From Bog-756 sp963741055 (lineage in GTDB: Bacteria > Actinomycetota > Acidimicrobiia > Acidimicrobiales > RAAP-2), in assembly GCA_963741055.1 (NCBI GenBank), contig CAVUGU010000014.1:1-64000 (forward strand): a stretch of 64,000 nucleotides of DNA. Reading direction: 5' to 3'. Below the pieces are notes generated by a model. It was not told where the DNA came from and did no database searches. It was given only the letters and a program-made list of their open reading frames with translations. A program made the position numbers and the translations under genes. Each line of letters opens with the position of its first letter. Within the stretch, counting starts at the first letter, position 1. Shown here one piece after another: positions 53,513 to 62,079 of the stretch.

Positions 53513-54165
53513 GAGACGACCAGGTCGGCGAGCGACGCTGTCGAGTTGACGGTCAGGACGTGGGTGATCCCGTCGGCGGAGGCGAGGACCGACACCGAGC
53601 AGGGCGAAACGATCAGCCGCTGGAAGAGGTCGAGGTGGATGCCCGCCGCGCTGGCGAGTGCGGCCTTGATCGGGTCGGCGTGGGAGACCGCGACGACGGT
53701 CTCCCCGCGGTGGCGCACGACGAGGCGGGCGAGCGTCTCGGCGATACGGGTCTGCATCTCGAGGAAGGACTCGCCACCGGGGAATCGGAAGGCGCTCGGT
53801 GAGCGCTGCACCTCCTTCCACTCGGGCCGGGCAGCTAGGTCCTTCAGCTTGGAACCCGTCCACTGGCCGAAGTCGCACTCGATGAGCCCGCGGTCGGTGC
53901 GCACCCGAAGGCCGAGGCGTCGCGCGATCGGGCGGGCGGTCTCGGCGGTTCGCTCGAGCGGCGAGGCGTAGACCGCAACGGGGCTGCCATGACCGTCGAG
54001 CGAGGCGATCCGCTCCGCGACCGTGTCCGCCTGGGCACGGCCGGTGTCGGAGAGGTGCAGTCCCGGAGCGCGGCCGGGCAGCACGCTTCCCGTGGTGGGT
54101 GTCGCGCCGTGTCGCACGAGCAGGATCCTCGTGGGTTGCGGATGGGAGGGCTTCCGGCCGGCCAC
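53509..54165 (-). CDS. Histidine phosphatase family protein (MSMEG_4193-like putative phosphomutase)
   Basis: A 218-residue protein with the RHG motif in LLVRHGATPTT (catalytic His), SPLERTAETARPIA, ECDFGQWTG with the acid-base glutamate, and the second His in AVSHADPIKAAL. These are the branched-chain phosphatase/phosphoglycerate-mutase fold residues. The family is linked with DUF3090 and SCO1664 proteins in one operon, as here; the shared pathway is not known. It is the first gene of that operon. Confidence 0.87.
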   Translation of the reverse strand: MAGRKPSHPQPTRILLVRHGATPTTGSVLPGRAPGLHLSDTGRAQADTVAERIASLDGHGSPVAVYASPLERTAETARPIARRLGLRVRTDRGLIECDFGQWTGSKLKDLAARPEWKEVQRSPSAFRFPGGESFLEMQTRIAETLARLVVRHRGETVVAVSHADPIKAALASAAGIHLDLFQRLIVSPCSVSVLASADGITHVLTVNSTASLADLVVS

Positions 54166-54244
54166 GCTGGTTCACCGTAGCGGGTCGCGGTTCGGGCACC
54201 GGTCGCCGACAATCGGCGTCGCCCGCCGTTTCCGTGCCGGAAGG

Positions 54245-56696
54245 TCAGTGAGCGGTGCCCGCCGCGCCCCCTCCGGGCAGGGCGTCTTTCACGCGGGGTG
54301 TCACCGGCCGCGGTGGGCGGTGCGCGTTCTCGACGAACCTCCGCGAACGGGCCGCAGTGTCGAGGCGCCGGGTCCGCGGGAGGTCGTGGTCGTGGTCCTC
54401 TCGCGACAGACGCGACGGCCACCAGTTCCAGCGTCCGAGCAGGACCGCGACCGAGGGGACGAGCAGCGTACGGACGAAGAAGGTGTCGAGGAGGATGCCG
54501 GCGGCCAACCCGAGGCCGATCTGCTGGACCTGGGTGGTGCCCGACGCAGTGAGCACTGCGAACGTGCCGGCCAGGATCAGACCTGCGGAGGTCACGGTGG
54601 TGCCGGTGGCCTCGACCGCCCGCCGGACGGCCACCCGGATCGGCGCGTGGTGCGCCTCCTCGCGGATGCGCGTCATCACCAAGATGTTGTAGTCCTGCCC
54701 GAGCGCCATGATGAAGACGAACATGAAGAAGGGCAACACGAAGTTGATCCCGTCTTGGCCTCCGATCACGACGAAGACCAAGACGCACAGGCCGAGCGAG
54801 GCGAGGTAGGAGAGCGCCACGCTCGCGACGAGGTAGAGCGGGGCGATCAAGCTGCGCAGCACGATCGCGAGCAGCAACCCGAGCACCAGCATCACGATCG
54901 GGATGATCATCCCGAGGTCGTGGCCCGACAGGGCACCGACGTCGGCCGCGCCGGCCGCATTGCCATCCACCCCGCTCGCGGTCGCACCGATCGAAGTCGC
55001 CACCGACGCGACCGTTGCCGCGCACCGACGGCATCGCATCGGCTGCCGCGGTGCTCGTCGAGGGCCCGGCTTGCAAGGTGGTGAGGTACTGCAGGGTGCG
55101 CCCGTCGGGGCTGATGTAGAGGGCCGAGTCGCGGTATGCCTGGTACGCGTCGGCCGTCGCGAAGACGTCGGCGGGTCTCCGGGCCGGCAAGGCGGCGGGT
55201 GGGCCGGATGCCGCCAGCTCGGCGTGCACCTGGGCCAGGGCATTCGGGTCGACCATCGCCCCGTTCCGGTCGAGCGGACCGGTGACCGCGGTGAAGAGCC
55301 CTGACCCCCAGAGCCCGCGCTCCGCGGTGGCGAGAAGAGCCGGATCGCTCCAGACCGAGGCGGGAAGACGGAAGAGGATGTTGGTCGGGTCCGCGGCCGT
55401 CGCCGGCTCATGGGCGACCAGCAGTGCCTGGCCTCGCGCCGAGTCGGAGTTGGACGGCGGCGGCGGGTTGGCGAAGCCGTTCGGAGCGTAGGCGAGCATC
55501 GACAAGGCGAGCCCGCCGAAGATGACCAAGCCGCAGATGAGGGTGGTGATCGGCTTACCGACCACCTTCCCGGCGATCACTCCCCACATGCCGTGCCGGG
55601 GGGTGCCCTCCTCTGGGATCCGCGGCCAGAACACCCCACGTCCGATGACTGCGAGCAGCGCGGGAAGCAGGGTCAGGTTGGCGACGAGGGCGACCGCGAT
55701 GCCGATCGCGAGCGCCGGCCCGAGTCCCCGGTAGAGACCGAAGCTGGCGACAGCCACCGTCGCCAGCGCGCCGATGACCGTGAGCCCCGAGAAGGTGATC
55801 GATTCGCCGACCTTGCACACCGAGACCGCCACCGCCTCGTGGACCTCGCGTCCGCGGCGGAGCTCTTCGCGCTCGCGGAAGATGAGGAAGAGCCCGTAGT
55901 CGGTGCCGGCACCGAGCAGGAGGACGGTGAGGAGGATGGGGGTGAGGTCCGAGACCTCGACACCGATGTGGCTCGACAGGGCGATCACCGGCCCGGCGGC
56001 GACCAGCGCCACGATCGACGGCACCAGCGCGACCACCGGTGCGAGGGCAGCTCGGAAGGTGAGGAGGAGCAACGCCACGATGAGCAGCACCGACAGGAGC
56101 TCGGTGATCGTCTGGATGTGGCTCGACTGCTTCTGTTCGTCGACGTTCTGGGCGAGGCTCCCGGTGAGGTGCAGGCTCAGGTCGGCTGGTGGGTGGGCGT
56201 CCTCGAAGGTCGCACGCAGGCGATCGACCGACTCGATCGCATCCTTGTTGGACGAGGAGGTGAGGCGGACCGCCACCACCGCGGTCACCGCCTTGCGGTC
56301 TTCGGACACGCCCTGGTCGGTCACGCTCGCCACTCGGGGAACGGCCCGCATGGCCCGCTCGACGCGGTGCACCGCGGCGAGGTCGGCGGCGGTGAGCGGC
56401 TTCCCCGATGCCGCGACGAACGTGGCGTCACGAGTGGTCTTCGCGCCGAAAGGGGACGCCAGCGCGGCCGCCTGCACGCTCGGCGCGCTCGACGGGAGGA
56501 ACGAGGAGTTCGAGCTCTTCTCGACGCTCGAGAGCGGTGGCAGTGCGACGCTCAGGACGACCGTCACCAACAACCAGCCCGCGATGATCGGCCATCGGAA
56601 CCGTACGCTGAACCGTCCGAGGGCGGCGAACAAGCGGACCTCCAGTGTCGGGGGGAATGGGTCCGTCCGACGCTCCGCCTCTCGGCGGTGGTGCAC
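54245..56696 (-). CDS. MMPL family RND-type transporter (one frameshift)
   Basis: Twelve-helix lipid or small-molecule exporter of about 816 residues, in two repeats of one helix, an extracytoplasmic domain and five helices. Repeat 1 has LTPILLTVLLLGAGTDYGLF (conserved GxxxDY proton-relay region); repeat 2 has MFVFIMALGQDYNILVMTRI. One extra base near 55020 breaks the frame between ADAMPSVR and ATVASVATSIG; the given first frame otherwise runs as nonsense through the downstream phosphomutase gene. GTG 56696 is the likely start. A basic cytoplasmic tail ends the protein. Cargo is unknown; MmpL relatives move cell-envelope lipids. Confidence 0.83.
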
Positions 56697-56913
56697 GACC
56701 GGCCGATCGGCCGTCGGCCGAGCGAGGTGCGGACGGCCGGCACGTGCGCGTCGATCCTACGGCAGCCGGTCCGTCCACTCGGGGCGCCGCCCTTCGATGA
56801 AGAAGTTTTTTAGAGGATTTCTAAGGTTGGACCCTCACTCGTCGATGCGCCCGCCCGGCGAGCCGGGTCACCCATTCGTGAGGCGGGCCGCGGCCCGCGC
56901 CGGGACGTTGCGC
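56697..56913. other. Spacer upstream of the MMPL gene with an AT-rich palindrome
   Basis: This 217-bp gap separates the MMPL gene start from the end of the F420-type gene. At 56810-56824 TTAGA and TCTAA flank GGATT, inside an AT-rich tract beginning GAAGAAGTTTTTTAGAGG that contrasts with the GC-rich flanks. It is probably a promoter or operator for the MMPL gene. Confidence 0.4.
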
Positions 56914-58044
56914 TCAGGCCTGGGTCGGGGCCGGTAGCCGTCGCGGCATGGGTACCGCGGTCTCGGGCCAGCGCTTCCGGCTCACCCTGGCCAGCCGGTG
57001 CAGGAGGGCGATCGCACCGGGGTCGTCGTCGCCCGGCCTGGTCTCGATCGCACCGTCCGCCGCCATCGCCTCGATCAGCTCGCGCCCCTTGTCGGTGCGG
57101 ACCAGGGTGAGCGTCCAATCGTTGAAGGCCCCGATCCCCCCGGTCGAGATGTCGGCGTGCTCGGCGGCGAAGTCCGGGCAGAGGGTGCATCCCTCCCTGG
57201 TCCAGGCGTGTGCCTCTTTGAGGGGAATCTCGTGGTACCCGCCGTCCCGGGTCCACACCTGGAAGACGCCTTTGATGTTCATCTTCTCGATGTCGGCACG
57301 GGCGATCCCGTAACGGGCCTCGAAGAGCTCGGGGAAGATCGCGTCGTCGAAGGTCTTCGAACACATGAGACCGATGGTGAGGGAGAGCCGGCGCGCGATC
57401 TTGCCGGCCTTGCGCGCGGCCATCACCGGCGGAGCGGACGACTGGCAACCCATGCCGACCAACGCGATCCGCTCGGCACCCGCCTCGATCGCCTCGGGAT
57501 AGGCGAGGGGGTTGGCGGAGTAGGTGTAGCGCGAACCGGCGGCCGCCAGCACCGCCTCCCTCGTCGTCGCGACGCCGGGCACCGCCTTCCAGGTCTTTCC
57601 GTCGCCCTCGAGCACCGACACCAACGCAGCGTCGATGACGTCGTGCTCGAGCGCCCAGATGAGCAGCGCGGAGACGAGGCCCCCGTCCTGGCCGAGACCG
57701 TGGACCTCCGGGTCGGTCGCCCGGACCAGCAAGGTGTCGGAGCTCACCCCGGCGACTTCCTCCGCGGTCCGCTCCCTGCCGAAGAGGTGGTTCTCGATCT
57801 CGGGCTCCCAGAGCCGGAACCGCGGACAGGCCCGCGTGCACAGCGTGCATCCCTTCACCCCGTGGGTGCAGCTCGTCGGGCCGCCCTCGGCGTCGATGTG
57901 GAAGGGCTTGTACCGCCCGCCCGTGTCGTCGTAGGACAGCACGTCGTAGGGACATGCGACGACGCACGCCGCGCAACCCGTGCAGAGGCCCGAGGTGACG
58001 ACTTCGGTGTAGAGCTCAGCCCAATGAGGCTTTTCGACCGGCAT
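56914..58044 (-). CDS. Coenzyme F420 hydrogenase/dehydrogenase beta-subunit family protein (FrhB-like)
   Basis: A 376-residue FrhB-family flavo-iron-sulfur protein. The N-terminal ferredoxin part has Cys21, 24, 27 and 31 (CTGCAACVVACP) and a second set CTLCTRACP near residue 67, enough for two [4Fe-4S] clusters. The FrhB_N block (GLGQDGGLVSALLIWAL) and FrhB_C block (EGCTLCPDFAAEHADISTGG) bind flavin, F420 and a further cluster. It should pass electrons between F420 (or another deazaflavin/flavin carrier) and a partner. No hydrogenase or F420-biosynthesis gene is nearby, so the partner is unknown. Confidence 0.85.
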   Translation of the reverse strand: MPVEKPHWAELYTEVVTSGLCTGCAACVVACPYDVLSYDDTGGRYKPFHIDAEGGPTSCTHGVKGCTLCTRACPRFRLWEPEIENHLFGRERTAEEVAGVSSDTLLVRATDPEVHGLGQDGGLVSALLIWALEHDVIDAALVSVLEGDGKTWKAVPGVATTREAVLAAAGSRYTYSANPLAYPEAIEAGAERIALVGMGCQSSAPPVMAARKAGKIARRLSLTIGLMCSKTFDDAIFPELFEARYGIARADIEKMNIKGVFQVWTRDGGYHEIPLKEAHAWTREGCTLCPDFAAEHADISTGGIGAFNDWTLTLVRTDKGRELIEAMAADGAIETRPGDDDPGAIALLHRLARVSRKRWPETAVPMPRRLPAPTQA

Positions 58045-58100
58045 CGATCACACCCTACTGACGAGGCCGGGTGACGGAGAACGCAGCGGACGCGGGCGGA

Positions 58101-58565
58101 TCAGTCCTCGATCTCGTCGAGGACCTTGGCCGCATGGCCGTCCGCCTTCACGTGGTACCAGGCCCGGTCGATCTTGCCGGTGGCTCCGATCAGGAAGGTC
58201 GACCGGATCACCCCGACCGACTTCTTTCCGTAGAGGGTCTTCTCGCCCCAGGCCCCGTAAGCGGTGCCGACCTTGTGGTCCGCGTCGGTGAGCAGCGGGA
58301 ACTTGAGGCCGTACTTGCTCCGGAACGCCCGGTGCGTCGCCGGAGGATCCGCCGAGATGCCGACCACCTTCACCTTTGCCTTCTTGAAAGCAGCCAGGTT
58401 GTCGTTGAACTGGCAGGCCTCTTTGGTGCAACCGGGCGTGTCGTCCCTCGGGTAGAAGTAGACGACGACCGGCGAGCCGCGGAAGTCCTTGAGCGAGACG
58501 GGTTTGCCGCTCTGGTCCGGCAGGGTGAACGCGGGGGCTTTGTCGCCGGCGGCCAGGGTTCCCAT
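58101..58565 (-). CDS. bcp: Thiol peroxidase, Bcp/PrxQ-type peroxiredoxin
   Basis: A 154-residue peroxiredoxin. PRDDTPGCTKEACQF contains the peroxidatic Cys and, five residues on, the resolving Cys of the atypical 2-Cys PrxQ class. DKAPAFTLPDQSGKPVSL starts the fold. It reduces hydroperoxides with thioredoxin. ATG 58565 is chosen because GGAGGAGG ends about 7 nt upstream; TTG 58571 sits too close. It lies 56 nt upstream of the FrhB-like gene on the same strand and is divergent from thiC. Confidence 0.9.
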   Translation of the reverse strand: MGTLAAGDKAPAFTLPDQSGKPVSLKDFRGSPVVVYFYPRDDTPGCTKEACQFNDNLAAFKKAKVKVVGISADPPATHRAFRSKYGLKFPLLTDADHKVGTAYGAWGEKTLYGKKSVGVIRSTFLIGATGKIDRAWYHVKADGHAAKVLDEIED

Positions 58566-58680
58566 GTGCAACCCTCCTCCGTGCTACTGCGGGGTCGGGA
58601 TCCACACGATGACACATCCGGTCCCGAACGGTTACGTGCCGTGGGAGACTCGCACCGAACCCGCTCGGAAGGGGCCATCG

Positions 58681-60528
58681 ATGACCGACACGACTCACGA
58701 CACCCGCCCCGAAGCCAGCACCGCGGCCGCGCCGGCCCGCGTGGCGGAGGAGCGTCGCCGGCGGAAGGTCTACGTCGAGGGGCCGGACGGGCTTCGAGTG
58801 CCGTTCACCGAAGTCGCGCTCTCCGACAACCCCCGCGACGAGCACCCGGAAGAGGCTGCGCACACCGCGCCCGCGGTGCGGCTCTACGACACCTCGGGGC
58901 CGGGCTCGGTCCCGACCGAGGGGCTACCTCCGCTGCGTCGACCGTGGGTGCTCGGGCGCGGCGACGTCGAGGAGTACGACGGGAGGCAGGTGACCCGGCG
59001 TGACGACGGGCGTGCCGCGGTCCGCCGTAGCGACGCAGCCGGCCGCACCGACCCAGCCGCCCGCACCGACCCAGCCGGCACAGAGCCCTTCCCGACTCCG
59101 CGGCGCCGCCCGCTCCGCTCGACGGGTGGCAGCGTCTCCCAGCTCCAGTACGCGCGACGGGGCGAGATCACCCCCGAGATGTCCTTTGCCGCGATCCGAG
59201 AGGGAGTTCCCGGAGAGGTGGTCCGCGAGGAGATCGCAGCCGGCCGAGCCATCCTCCCCGCCAACGTGAACCACCCCGAATCCGAGCCGATGGTGATCGG
59301 GCGGCGGTTCCTGGTCAAGGTCAACGCCAACATCGGCAACTCCGCGGTCACCTCCTCGATCGAGGAGGAGGTCGAGAAGCTGACCTGGGCGACCCGGTGG
59401 GGGGCCGACACGGTGATGGACCTCTCGACCGGTGCCGACATCCACACCACCCGCGAGTGGATCCTGCGCAACTCGCCGGTTCCGATCGGAACCGTCCCCA
59501 TCTACCAGGCGCTCGAGAAGGTCGACGGCGCGCCCTCCGAGCTCACCTGGGACCTCTATCGCGACACGCTCGTCGAACAGGCCGAGCAAGGTGTCGACTA
59601 CTTCACCATCCACGCCGGGGTGCTCCTCCGCTACGTGCCGCTGACCGCGACCCGTACCACCGGCATCGTGAGCCGCGGCGGGTCGATCATGGCGGCGTGG
59701 TGCCTCGCCCACCACACCGAGAGCTTCCTCTACACCCACTTCGAGGAGATCTGCGAGATCATGGCCGCCTACGACGTCGCCTTCTCGCTCGGCGACGGTC
59801 TCCGGCCCGGCTCGATCGCGGACGCCAACGACGACGCGCAGTTCGCCGAGTTGCGCACACTCGGCGAGCTCACCGAGATCGCCTGGCGCCATGGCGTGCA
59901 GGTGATGATCGAAGGACCCGGGCACGTGCCCCTCCAGAAGATCCCCGAAAACGTGGCGATCCAACAGGAGCTCTGCCACGAGGCTCCCTTCTACACACTC
60001 GGTCCCCTGACCGTCGACATCGCCCCGGGCTACGACCACATCACCTCCGCGATCGGGGCGGCGGTCATCGGGATGCACGGCACCGCGATGCTCTGCTACG
60101 TGACCCCGAAGGAACACCTCGGCCTTCCCGATCTCGAGGACGTCAAACAGGGGATGATCGCCTACAAGATCGCCGCGCACGCGGCCGATCTGGCCAAGGG
60201 TCACCCCGGTGCGCAGGCGTGGGACGACGCACTCAGCAAGGCGCGCTTCGAGTTCCGCTGGCAGGATCAGTTCGAGCTCGCGCTCGACCCCGAGACCGCC
60301 CGCTCCTACCACGACGAGACCCTTCCCGCCGAGCCCGCCAAGACGGCCCACTTCTGCTCGATGTGCGGGCCCAAATTCTGCTCGATGCGCATCAGCCAGG
60401 ACATTCGCGACTTCGCCGCCGACCGGGGCGTCGACCCGGCCACCGCGGTCGAGATCGGCATGTCGGAGAAGGCGAGCGAGTTCCGCGAGTCGGGTGCGGA
60501 GCTCTACCACGCCCCCTCGACCGCCTGA
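58681..60528 (+). CDS. thiC: Phosphomethylpyrimidine synthase ThiC
   Basis: Radical-SAM enzyme of 615 residues converting aminoimidazole ribotide to HMP-phosphate for thiamine. An N-terminal domain (about 1-150) with a variable Arg/Ala/Pro-rich linker precedes TPEMSFAAIREGVPGE. Catalytic-core blocks are MDLSTGADIHTTREWILRNS, SRGGSIMAAWC, EGPGHVPLQKIP and PLTVDIAPGYDHI. The C-terminal cluster motif is CSMCGPKFCSM. ATG 58681 begins MTDTTHDTRPEA. Upstream (58566-58680) I could not make out the conserved parts of a TPP riboswitch. Confidence 0.93.
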   Translation: MTDTTHDTRPEASTAAAPARVAEERRRRKVYVEGPDGLRVPFTEVALSDNPRDEHPEEAAHTAPAVRLYDTSGPGSVPTEGLPPLRRPWVLGRGDVEEYDGRQVTRRDDGRAAVRRSDAAGRTDPAARTDPAGTEPFPTPRRRPLRSTGGSVSQLQYARRGEITPEMSFAAIREGVPGEVVREEIAAGRAILPANVNHPESEPMVIGRRFLVKVNANIGNSAVTSSIEEEVEKLTWATRWGADTVMDLSTGADIHTTREWILRNSPVPIGTVPIYQALEKVDGAPSELTWDLYRDTLVEQAEQGVDYFTIHAGVLLRYVPLTATRTTGIVSRGGSIMAAWCLAHHTESFLYTHFEEICEIMAAYDVAFSLGDGLRPGSIADANDDAQFAELRTLGELTEIAWRHGVQVMIEGPGHVPLQKIPENVAIQQELCHEAPFYTLGPLTVDIAPGYDHITSAIGAAVIGMHGTAMLCYVTPKEHLGLPDLEDVKQGMIAYKIAAHAADLAKGHPGAQAWDDALSKARFEFRWQDQFELALDPETARSYHDETLPAEPAKTAHFCSMCGPKFCSMRISQDIRDFAADRGVDPATAVEIGMSEKASEFRESGAELYHAPSTA

Positions 60529-60574
60529 ACGGACCGACCCCGCAGCGATCCACCTGGTCGGGACGCCTTTCGGC

Positions 60575-60580
60575 TAGAAT
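60575..60580 (+). promoter_or_regulatory. -10 element upstream of the DEAD-box helicase
   Basis: TAGAAT lies 196 nt before the helicase ATG and 6 nt before GTG 60587, which opens a small upstream frame. It implies either a leader of about 185 nt or a leaderless small gene. Confidence 0.5.
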
Positions 60581-60586
60581 GGTGTG

Positions 60587-60784
60587 GTGGTCGAGGGACG
60601 TCCGTCCCCGACCGGGGTCTTCCTCACCTGTTCCAAGGGTCTCGCGTACGACGACCCGGACGAGCCCCGGGGCGGGCCCGACGCAGCCGTGACGTACACG
60701 GCACCGTGCGACCGATCCCCGGCCGCGAACCGGAACACACCGGAACAGACGAGAGTGAGCAACAGACCAGATGACAGCCATTAG
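60587..60784 (+). CDS. Possible leaderless upstream ORF in the helicase leader
   Basis: A 65-codon frame begins GTG 60587, exactly 6 nt after TAGAAT, and ends 14 nt inside the helicase gene. The product (VEGRPSPTGVFLTCSKGLAY onward) has no recognised domain and is Pro/Asp/Arg-rich. The overlap with the helicase start would allow translational coupling. Coding status is uncertain; the frame may be just open by chance in a long leader. Confidence 0.3.
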   Translation: MVEGRPSPTGVFLTCSKGLAYDDPDEPRGGPDAAVTYTAPCDRSPAANRNTPEQTRVSNRPDDSH

Positions 60785-61994
60785 CGAGCCCACGGACCGC
60801 GTCCTCGAAGAGGAGGTGGTCGGGGAGCCTCGCAGTTTCGCCTCGCTCGGTGTCGACCCGCTCCTGGTCGACGCACTCTCCGAGCAGGGCATCACCGTCC
60901 CCTTCCCCATCCAGGCGATGACCGTGGCCGACGCACTCGCCGGGCGCGACGTGTGCGGCAAGGCGAAGACCGGATCCGGGAAGACCCTCGCGTTCGGGGT
61001 GCCGCTCCTGCAGCGCACCATGGACGCGCGATCGGAGAAACCCGGCCGTCCGCGCGCGCTGGTCCTGGTGCCCACCCGCGAGCTGGCACTCCAGGTGAGC
61101 GAGGTGCTCGAGCCGCTCGCGGAGCGAGCACGCCTTCGGACCGCCGCGGTCTACGGCGGCGCCGACATCGAGCGGCAGATCAAGAAGGTGCGTCGCGGGG
61201 TCGACGTGGTGATCGCGACTCCCGGGCGGCTGATCGACCTCGGCGACCGGGGCGAGCTTTCGGTGGCCGACGTCGAGACCTTGGTGCTCGACGAAGCGGA
61301 CCGCATGGCCGACATGGGGTTCATGCCGCAGGTCGAGTGGGTGCTCCGGCGTCTCGAGCGACCCCACCAGACGCTGTTGTTCTCGGCGACCCTCGACGGG
61401 GCCGTCGACCGCTTGGTCAGCCGTTACATGCACGAGCCGGTCCGTCACGAGGTGGCGTCGGTGACCACCACCGTCGACGCCATGGAGCATCGGTTCCTCG
61501 AGGTGCACCAGATGGACCGGGTCAAGGTCTGTGCGGCGATCTGTTCCAACGCGGAGAAGACGCTCGTCTTCGTCCGGACCAAGCACGGTGTCGACCGCCT
61601 GGTCCAACAGCTGCGCAAGGAGGGCGTGAAAGCCGGCGCCATCCACGGCGACCTTCGTCAGGCCTTCCGTGAGCGGACCTTGAAGGACTTCGGAACCGGG
61701 CGACTTCCGGTGCTGGTCGCGACCGACGTCGCCGCACGTGGGCTCGACATCGACGCGGTCGACGTCGTGATCCACTTCGATCCGCCCGAGGACCACAAGG
61801 CCTATCTGCACCGTTCGGGTCGCACCGCCCGGGCCGGCGAGGCCGGCATGGTGGTGACCCTCGTCCAGTGGAACCAGATCCTCGAGGTCGAGCGCATCCA
61901 GGCGCGCATCGGCCTCAAGCTGCCGATCGTCGAGATCTTCTCCAACGACCCGAGGCTGGCCGACCTGGCGGCCTGGGAGCCGACCGCGTCCTGA
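60771..61994 (+). CDS. DEAD-box ATP-dependent RNA helicase
   Basis: A 407-residue two-domain helicase core without long extensions. Motifs in order: Q-motif region PFPIQAMTVADALAGRDVCG, motif I AKTGSGKT, Ia PTRELALQ, Ib TPGRL, II VLDEADRMADMGF (DEAD), III SAT, IV FVRTKHG, V TDVAARGLDID and VI HRSGRTARAG. Such helicases remodel structured RNA in ribosome assembly or mRNA decay and are often cold-induced; the long leader fits that. ATG 60771 is preceded only by a weak GAGAGTGAG. Confidence 0.92.
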   Translation: MTAISEPTDRVLEEEVVGEPRSFASLGVDPLLVDALSEQGITVPFPIQAMTVADALAGRDVCGKAKTGSGKTLAFGVPLLQRTMDARSEKPGRPRALVLVPTRELALQVSEVLEPLAERARLRTAAVYGGADIERQIKKVRRGVDVVIATPGRLIDLGDRGELSVADVETLVLDEADRMADMGFMPQVEWVLRRLERPHQTLLFSATLDGAVDRLVSRYMHEPVRHEVASVTTTVDAMEHRFLEVHQMDRVKVCAAICSNAEKTLVFVRTKHGVDRLVQQLRKEGVKAGAIHGDLRQAFRERTLKDFGTGRLPVLVATDVAARGLDIDAVDVVIHFDPPEDHKAYLHRSGRTARAGEAGMVVTLVQWNQILEVERIQARIGLKLPIVEIFSNDPRLADLAAWEPTAS

Positions 61995-62000
61995 TCGTCG

Positions 62001-62036
62001 CGGCCCGACCGGCCCGACCGGCCCGACCGGCGGGCC
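62001..62036. repeat. Triplicated 9-bp repeat ending in a GC hairpin
   Basis: CGGCCCGAC occurs three times in tandem (62001-62027). The last copy pairs with what follows: GGCCCG (62020-62025) and CGGGCC (62031-62036) around a 5-nt loop. It lies just after the helicase stop and may be a terminator or only a slippage-prone repeat. Confidence 0.55.
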
Positions 62037-62079
62037 CGCAGCGCAGCCGCCCGGTCGTGGCGACCCGCGAGGAGGAACC

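Noticed and set aside
53844..56696. 950-codon frame as one giant MMPL protein reaching into the phosphomutase gene
   Set aside because: After about 55020 the translation is Arg/Gly nonsense. The transporter continues in the adjacent frame to 54245.
58566..58680. TPP riboswitch before thiC
   Set aside because: The spacer is about 115 nt, and a few short stretches resemble the 3' half of a TPP element. The conserved CUGAGA and matching stems could not be found. A covariance-model search would settle it.
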